Source: Sphingopyxis sp. JAI128
GTDB taxonomy: Bacteria > Pseudomonadota > Alphaproteobacteria > Sphingomonadales > Sphingomonadaceae
Reading direction: 5' to 3'
Assembly (NCBI RefSeq): GCF_014207235.1
Contig: NZ_JACHDA010000002.1
Location: 620,001-684,000 of the forward strand
Length of the DNA: 64,000 bases
In this document: positions 43,536 to 51,322 of the stretch, piece after piece
Position numbering within the stretch: the stretch's first letter is position 1
Layout of the letters: the number at the start of each line of letters is the position of its first letter
The notes under the pieces: generated by a model
What the model was told of the DNA's origin: nothing
The model's input: only the letters and a program-made list of their open reading frames with translations
The model's database searches: none
Translations under genes and position numbers: made by a program

Positions 43536-44006
43536 ATGGAATCCCCCCATTTCAGCTATCTCTGTTCCTACACGGCGACCTTCACCGAACCGCAGCAGAT
43601 GATCGGCAAGGCACATTTCGGGCGCCGGATGATCGCCGCGTTGACGGGCGGCGAAGTCGAGGGCGAACGACTACATGGCCGGATTATGCCCAGCGGCGGC
43701 GACTGGGCAACGATCGACGACAGTGACACGCTACGGCTCGACGCGCGCATCACGATGGAAACAAATGATGGCGCGCTGATATATGTCTCCTACCGCGGGG
43801 TGCTGCGTCCGCTTTCAGCGGCGCATAAACATGCTCGCAACGGCGGCCCCCGGACTCCTGAGGAAAAAGCCGAAGTCTATTTTCGCACAACCCCGATGTT
43901 TGAAACCGGCGACGAGCGTTACCTGTGGCTAAACGACATCGTCGCCGTTGGTCTTGGCGCCAGCATCGGCGGCGCCGTCCGCTACGACGTGTTTGAATTG
44001 CTTTAG
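43536..44006 (+). CDS. DUF3237 family protein
   Basis: A 156-aa cytoplasmic protein of the DUF3237 family. Characteristic stretches are GGEVEGERLHGRIMPSGGDW, LRLDARITMETNDGALIYVSYRGVLR, YFRTTPMFETGDERYLWLNDI and VGLGASIGGAVRYDVFEL. GGAAGG precedes the ATG by seven bases. The family is predicted to be a beta-barrel and is often encoded near aromatic or steroid catabolic genes in sphingomonads and actinobacteria, but has no proven reaction. It probably shares a transcript with the upstream TonB receptor. A decayed transposase lies directly after it. Confidence 0.88.
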   Translation: MESPHFSYLCSYTATFTEPQQMIGKAHFGRRMIAALTGGEVEGERLHGRIMPSGGDWATIDDSDTLRLDARITMETNDGALIYVSYRGVLRPLSAAHKHARNGGPRTPEEKAEVYFRTTPMFETGDERYLWLNDIVAVGLGASIGGAVRYDVFELL

Positions 44007-44112
44007 CTGCGGGCATTTTACACGCCGAGCTATCAGCGCCGAGATACAAAGGGCATGGCAAGACAGTCGGCAGTCGCTCGATACGAAGGCGGCAAAGGCT
44101 TCCTCTTGTCGC

Positions 44113-44597
44113 GGTAGACCGCACCTCGAAGCTGGTGTTCGCCCACATCTATCGACGGGCGACCAAGCTCGCCGCGGCAGCCTTCCTGCGCGTGTCGATC
44201 AAGACGGTTCCCTACAAGATCACACCATCCTGACCGACAACGGCGTGCAGTTCGTTAGCGCGACCAGGGTGGCGCGCTGGGATGGATGGGCCGTATCTTC
44301 GCGAGCAGCACGGCATCGAGCATCGGCTCACCAAAACCCTGTGACCCATGGACCAACGGCCAGGCCGAACGGACGGTGCAACCATCAAGGACGCCACCGT
44401 CAAATCCTTCCATTACACATCGATCAACGAACTGCGCCGCCATGTCGGTGACGGGTTGGTCGCTTGCAACTTCGCCAAGCAGTCGAAGGCACTGCGCTTC
44501 AGGACGCCCTTATGACGCCATCGACGAGCTCTGGAAATCCAAACCAGATATCTTCGATATGGAGCCACACCATCGCATACCGGGACTAAACAGCTAG
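44113..44597 (+). pseudogene. IS481-type transposase remnant (C-terminal half, several frameshifts)
   Basis: Read across three frames, the segment gives VDRTSKLVFAHIYRRATKLAA, then HTILTDNGVQFVSATR (second catalytic Asp), then KPCDPWTNGQAERT (catalytic Glu), YTSINELRRHV and YDAIDELWKSKPDIFDMEP. This is the C-terminal integrase half of an IS481/IS3-like transposase. The N-terminal helix-turn-helix part is missing and at least three indels break the frame. It marks old mobile-element activity between the DUF3237 gene and the core genes. Confidence 0.75.
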
Positions 44598-44714
44598 AAA
44601 TTTTCGATTGATACCGATTGCGGTCGAAGGCGAAATAAGGAAAAGCAACCAAAATATTCTATGATTTCATGAGCGTAGAAATCTTCCGGCCTCGCTGTCG
44701 GCCATTTCGGATGG

Positions 44715-44741
44715 AATGAAATTTTCCTATTCAATTTCATT
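44715..44741. other. AT-rich hairpin upstream of the GFA gene
   Basis: AATGAAATT (44715-44723) pairs perfectly with AATTTCATT (44733-44741) across a 9-nt loop. The surrounding 44630-44775 is low in GC compared with both sides. A 13-nt stretch at 44763-44775 (GAGTGGGAATGAT) recurs exactly at 25134-25146 in the other low-GC patch. Confidence 0.4.
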
Positions 44742-44780
44742 ATGTTACAAGAGACCTGAATTGAGTGGGAATGATGCAGG

Positions 44781-45275
44781 ATGAACAGCCCTACGCGCAT
44801 TGACGTCGAGGCATCGGGCGGCTGCCAGTGCGGCGCGGTGCGTTATCATGTCACCGCGGTGCTCGACACGTCGCATATCTGCCATTGCCGCATGTGCCAG
44901 AAGGCGGCGGGCAATTTCTTCATCGCGTTGATCGGCGTCCCGCGCGACGCGATCGCCTGGACGCGCGGCACGCCCGCGTGGTTCGCCAGTTCGGACAAGG
45001 CCGCGCGCGGCTATTGCCGCGACTGCGGGACCCCGCTCGCCTATGATTATCACGAGAGCAAGCATATCAACCTGACCACCGGCTCGTTCGACGACCCGGC
45101 GCAGTTCCCGCCGCGCGTGCAGTTCGGCCTTGAAGGCCAGCTATCACTGTTCGAGGATTTGCCGATCGAGGCCGAGGGCACGACCGAGGAAACGATGGCC
45201 GCTTATGTCGGTGCGATCAAGGCAAGCAACCACCAGCATCCCGACCATGACACGGAGACATGGCCGGAGAGCTGA
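44781..45275 (+). CDS. GFA family zinc protein
   Basis: A 164-aa protein of the glutathione-dependent formaldehyde-activating enzyme (GFA/CENP-V) family. The zinc ligands are complete: CQCGAVRYH near residue 15, CHCRMCQKAAG near 38 and CRDCGTPLAYDY near 80. Many members do not act on formaldehyde, so only the fold and metal sites are certain. The start ATG at 44781 follows an AGGA at 44778. It converges on ahpF with a 15-bp gap. It has no operon partner. Confidence 0.88.
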   Translation: MNSPTRIDVEASGGCQCGAVRYHVTAVLDTSHICHCRMCQKAAGNFFIALIGVPRDAIAWTRGTPAWFASSDKAARGYCRDCGTPLAYDYHESKHINLTTGSFDDPAQFPPRVQFGLEGQLSLFEDLPIEAEGTTEETMAAYVGAIKASNHQHPDHDTETWPES

Positions 45276-45290
45276 AGATCGCGCGGCGCG

Positions 45291-46853
45291 TCAAAGGCCC
45301 GACCGGATCAGGTGATCGAAGGCCGAGAGCGACGCCTTTGAGCCTTCGCCCATCGCGATGACGATCTGCTTGTACGGCACCGTCGTCACATCGCCCGCGG
45401 CGAAAATGCCCGGCTGGCTCGTCGCGCCGCGCGCGTCGACCTCGATCTCGCCGCGATCGCTGAGCGCCACCGCATCGCCCAGCCATTCGGTGTTCGGAAT
45501 CAGGCCGATCTGGACGAAGATGCCCTCCAACTCGACGAGATGCTCCGCATCCTTGTTGCGGTCGCGATAGCGCAGGCCGACGACCTTCTCGCCATTGCCG
45601 AGCACCTCGGTGGTGAGCGCCGACGTGATGACCGTGACGTTGGGCAGGCTCTTGAGCTTGGTCTGGAGTACCGCGTCGGCACGAAGCTGCGCGTCGAACT
45701 CGATCAGCGTCACATGCGCGACGAGCCCCGCGAGGTCGATCGCCGCCTCGACCCCCGAATTGCCGCCGCCGATCACCGCGACGCGCTTGCCCTTGAACAA
45801 GGGGCCGTCGCAGTGCGGACAGTAAGCGACACCCTTGTTGCGATATTCGGCCTCGCCGGGGACGCCCATCTGGCGCCAGCGCGCGCCGGTCGACAGGATT
45901 ACCGTCTTGCCCTTGACGCTCGCGCCGCTCTTCAGCTTCACTTCGTGCAGGCCGTTCGCGCCGCCCGGGATCAACTCGGCCGCTTCCTGCACGTTCATGA
46001 CGTCGACGTCATAATCCTTCACATGCGCTTCGAGCTGCGCGGCGAGTTTCGGTCCCTCGGTGTGCTGGACGGAGACGAAATTCTCGATCCCCAGCGTGTC
46101 GAGCACTTGCCCACCGAAGCGTTCGGCGACGATGCCGGTGCGGATACCCTTGCGCGCGGCATAGATCGCCGCCGCCGCCCCGCCGGGCCCCCCGCCGACG
46201 ACGAGCACGTCGAACGGCTCCTTTGCGGCGATCTTCTCGGCCGCGCGGGCGACCGCGCCGGTGTCGAGCTTCGCGACGATCTGCGCGAGGTCCATGCGGC
46301 CCTGCCCGAAGGGTTCGCCGTTCAGGAACACTGCGGGCACCGCCATCACCTGCCGTCGCTCGACCTCGTCCTGGAACAGCGCGCCGTCGATCGCGGTGTG
46401 GCGGATATTGGGGTTGAGCGCCGCCATGATGTTGAGCGCCTGCACGACGTCGGGGCAATTCTGGCACGACAGCGAAAAGAAGGTTTCGAAGGTGAAATCG
46501 CCCTCGAGTGCGCACACCGCGTCGAGCAGTTCGGCCTCTTCCTTGGGCGGATGGCCGCCGACGTGGAGCAGCGCGAGGATCAGCGAGGTGAATTCATGTC
46601 CCATCGGCAGGCCCGCGAACGCCGCTTGGGCACGGCCTTCATCGCCGCGGATCGCGAAGGACGGCCGGCGCGCATCGTCGCCGTCGAAGCGCGCGGTGAC
46701 AAGATCCGACTGTGCTGCAACCTCTTCGACCAGCGCGCGCATCTCGTCCGACTTGGGCGAGGCGTCGAGGCTCGCGACGAGCTCGATCGGGCGGCGGAGG
46801 TTGCCGAGATAGGATTTGAGCTGGGCGGTCGTGTTGGCGTCGAGCATCGGCAT
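45291..46853 (-). CDS. ahpF: Alkyl hydroperoxide reductase subunit F
   Basis: A 520-aa NADH-dependent disulfide reductase that recycles AhpC in peroxide detoxification. The N-terminal double-thioredoxin domain carries its redox pair in LSCQNCPDV (about residue 130). FAD binding is at [17 protein letters not shown] (about 218), the second redox pair in [21 protein letters not shown] (about 345), and the C-terminal FAD motif in [15 protein letters not shown]. It aligns with E. coli AhpF from end to end. It follows ahpC by 120 bp on the same strand, the usual order, and is presumably induced by peroxide. Confidence 0.96.
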   Translation of the reverse strand: MPMLDANTTAQLKSYLGNLRRPIELVASLDASPKSDEMRALVEEVAAQSDLVTARFDGDDARRPSFAIRGDEGRAQAAFAGLPMGHEFTSLILALLHVGGHPPKEEAELLDAVCALEGDFTFETFFSLSCQNCPDVVQALNIMAALNPNIRHTAIDGALFQDEVERRQVMAVPAVFLNGEPFGQGRMDLAQIVAKLDTGAVARAAEKIAAKEPFDVLVVGGGPGGAAAAIYAARKGIRTGIVAERFGGQVLDTLGIENFVSVQHTEGPKLAAQLEAHVKDYDVDVMNVQEAAELIPGGANGLHEVKLKSGASVKGKTVILSTGARWRQMGVPGEAEYRNKGVAYCPHCDGPLFKGKRVAVIGGGNSGVEAAIDLAGLVAHVTLIEFDAQLRADAVLQTKLKSLPNVTVITSALTTEVLGNGEKVVGLRYRDRNKDAEHLVELEGIFVQIGLIPNTEWLGDAVALSDRGEIEVDARGATSQPGIFAAGDVTTVPYKQIVIAMGEGSKASLSAFDHLIRSGL

Positions 46854-46973
46854 GGGGAGAGCCTTTCGGACAGGGGCAAGGATTCGCCGCAGCGAGCGAC
46901 GTCAGAATCTTATATTTTCAGGGGAGCGAAGACCGGGCGAGCGCTGCCCGCCCGGTCCTCACAAATGGCCGGC

Positions 46974-47537
46974 TTAGATCTTGCCGACGAGCTCGATCGA
47001 GGGAGCGAGCGTTTCGGCGCCCTCTTCCCACTTCGCCGGGCACACCTGACCGGGGTTGGCGCGGACATAGACCGCAGCCTTGATCTTGCGGACCAGTTCC
47101 TCGGCGTTGCGGCCGACGCCCTCGCAGGTGATTTCCATCACCTGGATCACGCCGTCAGGATCGACGACGAAGGTCGCGCGGTCGGCAAGGCCCGAATCTT
47201 CGCGCAGCACGCCGAAATTGTTGGCGAGGACGTGGTTCTGGTCGCCCAGCATATGATAGTTGATCTTGCCGATCGCCGGCGAGCTGTCGTGCCATGCCTT
47301 GTGGCTGAAATGCGTATCGGTCGACACGGCATAGACTTCGACGCCCAGGCCCTTCAGCGTTTCATACTGGTCGGCCAGATCTTCGAGTTCGGTCGGGCAG
47401 ACGAAGGTGAAGTCGGCCGGATAAAAGAAGAAAACCGCCCACTTGCCCTTGGTGTCGGCGTCGGTCACGGGGACGAACTTGCCCTGGTGGTACGAAGTGG
47501 CGTTGAACGGTTTGATCGAGCTTCCAATGATACCCAT
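46974..47537 (-). CDS. ahpC: Alkyl hydroperoxide reductase subunit C (peroxiredoxin)
   Basis: A 187-aa typical 2-Cys peroxiredoxin that reduces hydrogen peroxide and alkyl hydroperoxides. The peroxidatic Cys is in [12 protein letters not shown] (about residue 47) and the resolving Cys in [12 protein letters not shown] (about 165). It starts with [11 protein letters not shown], as do close AhpC proteins of exactly this length; a longer frame to 47633 is unsupported. AAGGAA precedes the ATG at 47537. An imperfect palindrome (47556-47571) in the leader could be a control site. It is the first gene of the ahpCF operon. Confidence 0.97.
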   Translation of the reverse strand: MGIIGSSIKPFNATSYHQGKFVPVTDADTKGKWAVFFFYPADFTFVCPTELEDLADQYETLKGLGVEVYAVSTDTHFSHKAWHDSSPAIGKINYHMLGDQNHVLANNFGVLREDSGLADRATFVVDPDGVIQVMEITCEGVGRNAEELVRKIKAAVYVRANPGQVCPAKWEEGAETLAPSIELVGKI

Positions 47538-47555
47538 GGGAGAGTGTTTCCTTTG

Positions 47556-47571
47556 TTTGCTGCACTGCAAA
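47556..47571 (-). promoter_or_regulatory. Imperfect palindrome in the ahpC leader
   Basis: TTTGC and GCAAA flank a 6-nt centre 18 bp upstream of ahpC. It is not an OxyR consensus. It may be coincidental. Confidence 0.2.
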
Positions 47572-47681
47572 AATGTTTGCAGGGGCCAGCTATAAGGACG
47601 GACGCACGCACTCAACCCCAATTTTCCGGGCACACTTATCGTCTCAATCGATTAAAGGACCAATATCGCGCAAAACCGCGA

Positions 47682-47975
47682 TCAGCGGCAGATATCCTTT
47701 GCTCCCATGAGCAAATCGATCACTTCGCTGTCGAAATCGTCGGGCGCGCCCGGCGTAATCTTGCGGAAACGGCGCGCGCAATAGGCGGCGCGCGGGCCCA
47801 GGTCGGGGACATCGCGAAATTTCAACGCGGTGCCCGACGTTCCGCCAACAAGGTCGGGCATGTCGGTCCACACCGTGCGCACCGTGAAAACTGCGCCCGG
47901 ACGCACTTCGGGCGGGTAGCGCTCGTGCCGGCTGATGCACAGCGCCAGGTCATCCACTCGCCAATCGTCCGTCAT
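47682..47975 (-). CDS. Conserved hypothetical protein, 97 aa
   Basis: A small basic protein (MTDDWRVDDLALCISRH start). Readable blocks are RPGAVFTVRTVWTDMPDLVGG, ALKFRDVPDLGPRAAYCARRFRKI and DDFDSEVIDLLMGAK. I know no named family or function. The ATG at 47975 has GAGGTT ahead; an ATG at 47987 is an alternative. It starts about 40 bp after the ogt stop on the same strand, so the two may be cotranscribed. The residue pattern (short beta strands, few charges in the core) suggests a small SH3-like fold, but this is a guess. Confidence 0.6.
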   Translation of the reverse strand: MTDDWRVDDLALCISRHERYPPEVRPGAVFTVRTVWTDMPDLVGGTSGTALKFRDVPDLGPRAAYCARRFRKITPGAPDDFDSEVIDLLMGAKDICR

Positions 47976-48016
47976 AATCAACCTCATGGTTGTTACGCAG
48001 CGTTGGACGAAGGCTA

Positions 48017-48550
48017 TCACATATGCGTCGCGGTGCGAAGCATTGTATCCGGCGCGCTGCGGCCCCGCAAAGCCTGCCGTTCCAGGTCGAGCAGAAATTC
48101 CTTCGCGTCCAGCCCGCCTGCAAACCCGGTAAGCTTGCCCGTCGATCCGACGACGCGGTGGCACGGCGCGATGATCGATATGGGATTGCGGCCATTGGCG
48201 GCACCAACCGCGCGCGATCCCGCGGGATTGCCGAGCTGGCGTGCAATTTCGCCGTAGCTCCGCGTCTCGCCGAAGGGGATGGTGAGCAGCGCGCGCCACA
48301 CGCGCCGCTGAAAATCGCTTCCCGCAAAAGACAGTGGCAGGTCGAACATCGTCCGCGCGCCGGCAAAATATTCGCCAAGCTGGCGTGCGGTTTCGCACAG
48401 CAGCGGATGGCCGGTCGCAGGGACCAGCGGCCCCAGCGGCACGCGGCCCGGCGGGTCGTCCTCCCACAATATCGCGGCCAACCCGGCCGCGTCGGCGACC
48501 AGCGTCAACTCGCCGACCGGCGACCAGATGGTTTTGCAATGGTGGGTCAT
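48017..48550 (-). CDS. ogt: Methylated-DNA-protein cysteine methyltransferase
   Basis: A 177-aa suicide repair enzyme that moves the methyl group from O6-methylguanine or O4-methylthymine to its own Cys. The active site is in [23 protein letters not shown] (Cys near residue 140). The HTH-like segment [25 protein letters not shown] and the N-terminal [11 protein letters not shown] complete the family pattern. The ATG at 48550 (MTHHCKTIW) is preferred to the first Met of the frame at 48604, which lies close to the divergent purT gene. There is no Ada-type N-terminal domain, so it is the Ogt/AGT form. Confidence 0.93.
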   Translation of the reverse strand: MTHHCKTIWSPVGELTLVADAAGLAAILWEDDPPGRVPLGPLVPATGHPLLCETARQLGEYFAGARTMFDLPLSFAGSDFQRRVWRALLTIPFGETRSYGEIARQLGNPAGSRAVGAANGRNPISIIAPCHRVVGSTGKLTGFAGGLDAKEFLLDLERQALRGRSAPDTMLRTATHM

Positions 48551-48660
48551 GCCTGAAATCCTGTCATTTGCTGTCGCACTTTGGCGACGAACTTCATATG
48601 GCAAGGCGGACCGAGCGGGTCGTCCCGAATCTTGCGCCCAACCTCGATGGAAAGTTTGTC

Positions 48661-49842
48661 ATGACCCCGACCGCAAAAATCCTCCTTCTCGGCTCGGGCG
48701 AGCTTGGCCGCGAGTTCGTTATTTCGGTGAAACGCCTCGGCGCGCATGTGATCGCTTGCGACAGCTATGCCGGTGCGCCCGCGATGCAGGTCGCCGACGA
48801 CTGCGAAGTCTTTTCGATGCTCGACGGCGATGCGCTGCGCGCCACGGTCGAAAAGCACCGCCCCGACCATGTCGTGCCCGAGATCGAAGCGATCCGGACC
48901 GAGGTACTGGCCGAACTCGAGGCCGAAGGATTCCACATCGTCCCCTCGGCACGCGCCGCCCAGCTCACGATGAACCGCGATGCGATCCGCGACCTCGCGG
49001 CGAGCGAACTGAGTCTCAAGACCTCGACCTTCGAATATGCCACGAGCCGCGAGGAACTGGCCGCCGCTGCGGCACGCATCGGCCTCCCGCTGGTCGTCAA
49101 ACCCGTGATGTCATCGTCGGGCAAGGGCCAGAGTACCGTGAAGGACGCCGCGGGCATCGACGCCGCGTGGGATTATGCCGCCGCCGGCATGCGCGGCGAC
49201 CGGCTGCGCGTGATCGCCGAGGCCTTCATCGACTTCGACTATGAAATCACCCTGCTCACCGTCCGACACAAGGATGGCGTCAGCTTTTGCCCGCCCGTCG
49301 GCCACCGGCAGGCACGCGGCGACTATCGCGAAAGCTGGCAGCCCGCCGCAATGTCGGACGCGGCGCTGGCAAGTGCTCAGGATATGGCGACAAAGGTCGT
49401 CGATGCGCTCGGCGGTCACGGCATCTTCGGCGTCGAATTTTTCGTGAAGGGCGACGAGGTGATCTTCTCCGAACTGTCGCCGCGTCCGCACGACACCGGC
49501 ATGGTCACGCTGATCTCGCAGGACCTGTCCGAATTCGACCTGCACGCGCGCGCGATTCTGGGATTGCCGATTCCGCTCATCGACGTGCCGCAACCCAGCG
49601 CCAGCGCCGTGCTGCTCGCCGACCGCGACGCAAGTGATTTCGCGATCACCGGCCTCGCCCAGGCCCTGACGCCGCCGAACGCCGAAACCTCCATTGACGC
49701 GCGCCTCTTCGGCAAACCCGTCACGCGGCCGTATCGCCGCATGGGGGTGGCACTGGCAAAGGTCGCGGGCGGCACCACCGACGACGCGCGGGCGGCAGCC
49801 GTCGCGGCGGCGGACAGGCTGGCGATCCGATATCCGGAATGA
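48661..49842 (+). CDS. purT: Formate-dependent phosphoribosylglycinamide formyltransferase
   Basis: A 393-aa ATP-grasp enzyme that formylates GAR with formate and ATP in purine synthesis. It has the length of E. coli PurT (392 aa) and shows [22 protein letters not shown] at the start, [18 protein letters not shown] (ATP-grasp core, about residue 150), [21 protein letters not shown] and [21 protein letters not shown]. The ATG at 48661 is in the right place by homology. It is divergent from ogt and followed by a repeat-filled 300-bp region converging on fabZ. Confidence 0.95.
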   Translation: MTPTAKILLLGSGELGREFVISVKRLGAHVIACDSYAGAPAMQVADDCEVFSMLDGDALRATVEKHRPDHVVPEIEAIRTEVLAELEAEGFHIVPSARAAQLTMNRDAIRDLAASELSLKTSTFEYATSREELAAAAARIGLPLVVKPVMSSSGKGQSTVKDAAGIDAAWDYAAAGMRGDRLRVIAEAFIDFDYEITLLTVRHKDGVSFCPPVGHRQARGDYRESWQPAAMSDAALASAQDMATKVVDALGGHGIFGVEFFVKGDEVIFSELSPRPHDTGMVTLISQDLSEFDLHARAILGLPIPLIDVPQPSASAVLLADRDASDFAITGLAQALTPPNAETSIDARLFGKPVTRPYRRMGVALAKVAGGTTDDARAAAVAAADRLAIRYPE

Positions 49843-49862
49843 GCAGACGGCGGGTTGGCAGG

Positions 49863-50046
49863 TTTCGACCGGAAGCGGTCGCAGGGCAAGTATCGACCGG
49901 AAGCGGGCATAGATCCTCCCTGTGGCGAAACCATGGGGAGGTGGCAGCGCGAAGCACTGACGGCGGCATTGACGCAACCGTCGCGCCTCTCCACCACTGC
50001 TTCGCGTCGGTCCCGCTGCGCTACGCGCCGTCTGCGACTCCCCCGA
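49863..50046. repeat. Intergenic repeats: 28-bp tandem pair followed by a palindromic REP-type element
   Basis: TCGACCGGAAGCGG occurs twice, 28 bp apart (49863-49880, 49891-49908), within a tandem unit. From 49914 begins a longer element, TCCTCCCTGTGGCGAAACC, that matches the ends of the copy at 59191-59324. No gene lies in 49843-50150, the convergent gap between purT and fabZ. Confidence 0.65.
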
Positions 50047-50110
50047 CACCGCCGCCGCCCGCTAGCAGGCAGGCGATTGCGGCATGTTGCACTTCAAATG
50101 TGAAACCACA

Positions 50111-50127
50111 CCCGGATCAAGTCCGGG
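50111..50127. repeat. Short palindrome CCCGGA-TCAAG-TCCGGG
   Basis: A 6+5+6 inverted repeat just downstream of the fabZ stop, in the sequence CCCGGATCAAGTCCGGGATGA, a very common alphaproteobacterial intergenic palindrome (REP-type). It may act as the fabZ operon's 3' stabiliser or terminator. Confidence 0.6.
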
Positions 50128-50150
50128 ATGACGAAGCGGAGACGTGTCGC

Positions 50151-50630
50151 TTAATCGCTCGGCGGATCGGCGATCATCGCGGTGAACTGGCATTCGGTCG
50201 CGAGCTGGCCGTCCAGCATCGCCCTGCCCTCGAACTTGCAGATATTCCGCTTTGCCTGAAGGATGGTGACGTGCAGGTCGAGCAGGACGCCCGGTTCGAC
50301 GGGCTTCCGGAACTTCACCCCGTCGATACCCATGAAATAAACGAGCTTGCCCGACCCGCCGAGACCCAGCGATTCGATCGCAAGAATGCCGCCGGCCTGC
50401 GCCAGCGCCTCGACGATAAGCACGCCGGGCATGATCGGCCGGCCGGGGAAATGCCCTTGGAAAAAGGGCTCGTTCATCGTCACCGCCTTGACCGCGTGGA
50501 TCGAGGTGTCCTTCACCATCGATTCCACCCGATCGACGAGCAGCATCGGATAACGATGCGGCAGCAGCGTCAGGATCCGGCGGATGTCCACCGGGCCCAG
50601 CGCCCCTGCCCCCTTTTCCCCGTCCGTCAT
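50151..50630 (-). CDS. fabZ: 3-hydroxyacyl-[ACP] dehydratase
   Basis: A 159-aa hotdog-fold dehydratase of fatty acid synthesis (3-hydroxyacyl-ACP to trans-2-enoyl-ACP). Motifs: [14 protein letters not shown], the active-site His in [14 protein letters not shown] (about residue 62), and the catalytic Glu in [13 protein letters not shown]. The gene follows skp with a 5-bp gap and ends the bamA operon. In most Gram-negatives lpxD lies between skp and fabZ and lpxA after it; both are absent from these positions. Confidence 0.96.
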   Translation of the reverse strand: MTDGEKGAGALGPVDIRRILTLLPHRYPMLLVDRVESMVKDTSIHAVKAVTMNEPFFQGHFPGRPIMPGVLIVEALAQAGGILAIESLGLGGSGKLVYFMGIDGVKFRKPVEPGVLLDLHVTILQAKRNICKFEGRAMLDGQLATECQFTAMIADPPSD

Positions 50631-50635
50631 GGCGC

Positions 50636-51322
50636 TTAGCGCGTGGTCGGCGCGGTGCCGGCGGCCGGAGTCGCCGGCGCCGCGGCGCGTGCCGCATTGG
50701 CCGCAGCCTGATTCTTCTGCTGCATCAGCTGGCCGGGCTGATAGCCGGCGGGCGGAACGATCTGGACGTTCGGCACAAGCGTGTTCAGTTCGGCGACGAT
50801 CGCGTCGGTGATGTCGACATTCTTTTCGGCCGCCAGAACGATCTGCGGATTATAGCTGAGCAGCAGGTCGACCTTGCGCTTGGTCATGCCGGCCTTGACG
50901 GCTTCGTCGAGACGAACGCTGATCTGGTCGATCGCATAGGTCCGCGCGAGGTCGTAAGGCTGCGACAGCTGGCTGAGTTCGCGCTGCGCCGCCGTCGATT
51001 TGTCCTGGAACGCCTTGATCGCGGCATCGACCGCCGCCTGGTTGCGCGGCGTCTTCTTTGCTTCCTCATTGGCCTTTGCGCGCAGAACGTTCAGTTCGGC
51101 TTCCAGCGTCTGGCTGCGCGTTTCGACCTGGTCGATCTGCGCCTTGTAGGTGGTGCCGATCTGGGTCAGCGCCGTCTTGTAGGCGTTCGACTGGGCGACC
51201 GCGGCCTCGAGGTCGGCGACCGCCGAGCCCTTCGTCGATTGGGCCGCCGCCGGGGCGGCGAACATGGGCGAAACCGACACGGCAGCAACGGCGAGAGCCG
51301 AGGCGACAAATATTTTCTTCAT
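50636..51322 (-). CDS. skp: OmpH/Skp-type periplasmic chaperone
   Basis: A 228-aa exported chaperone for outer-membrane proteins. After the signal peptide ([18 protein letters not shown]) comes a coiled-coil rich in Ala, Glu and Lys (residues 60-140), as in the tentacles of Skp trimers. A low-complexity Ala/Pro tail ([17 protein letters not shown]) closes the protein, longer than in E. coli (161 aa). Its ATG overlaps the bamA stop by one base (TGATG), so the two are translated in tandem. It delivers barrel proteins to BamA. Confidence 0.9.
   Translation of the reverse strand: MKKIFVASALAVAAVSVSPMFAAPAAAQSTKGSAVADLEAAVAQSNAYKTALTQIGTTYKAQIDQVETRSQTLEAELNVLRAKANEEAKKTPRNQAAVDAAIKAFQDKSTAAQRELSQLSQPYDLARTYAIDQISVRLDEAVKAGMTKRKVDLLLSYNPQIVLAAEKNVDITDAIVAELNTLVPNVQIVPPAGYQPGQLMQQKNQAAANAARAAAPATPAAGTAPTTR

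Noticed and set aside
47538-47680. A search for an OxyR site upstream of ahpC
   Set aside because: No ATAG-N7-CTAT-type tetranucleotide repeat could be placed; only an imperfect palindrome was found.
45540-48257. A 905-codon open frame on the plus strand opposite ahpF, ahpC and ogt
   Set aside because: It spans three well-identified minus-strand genes and their gaps; high GC keeps the frame open.
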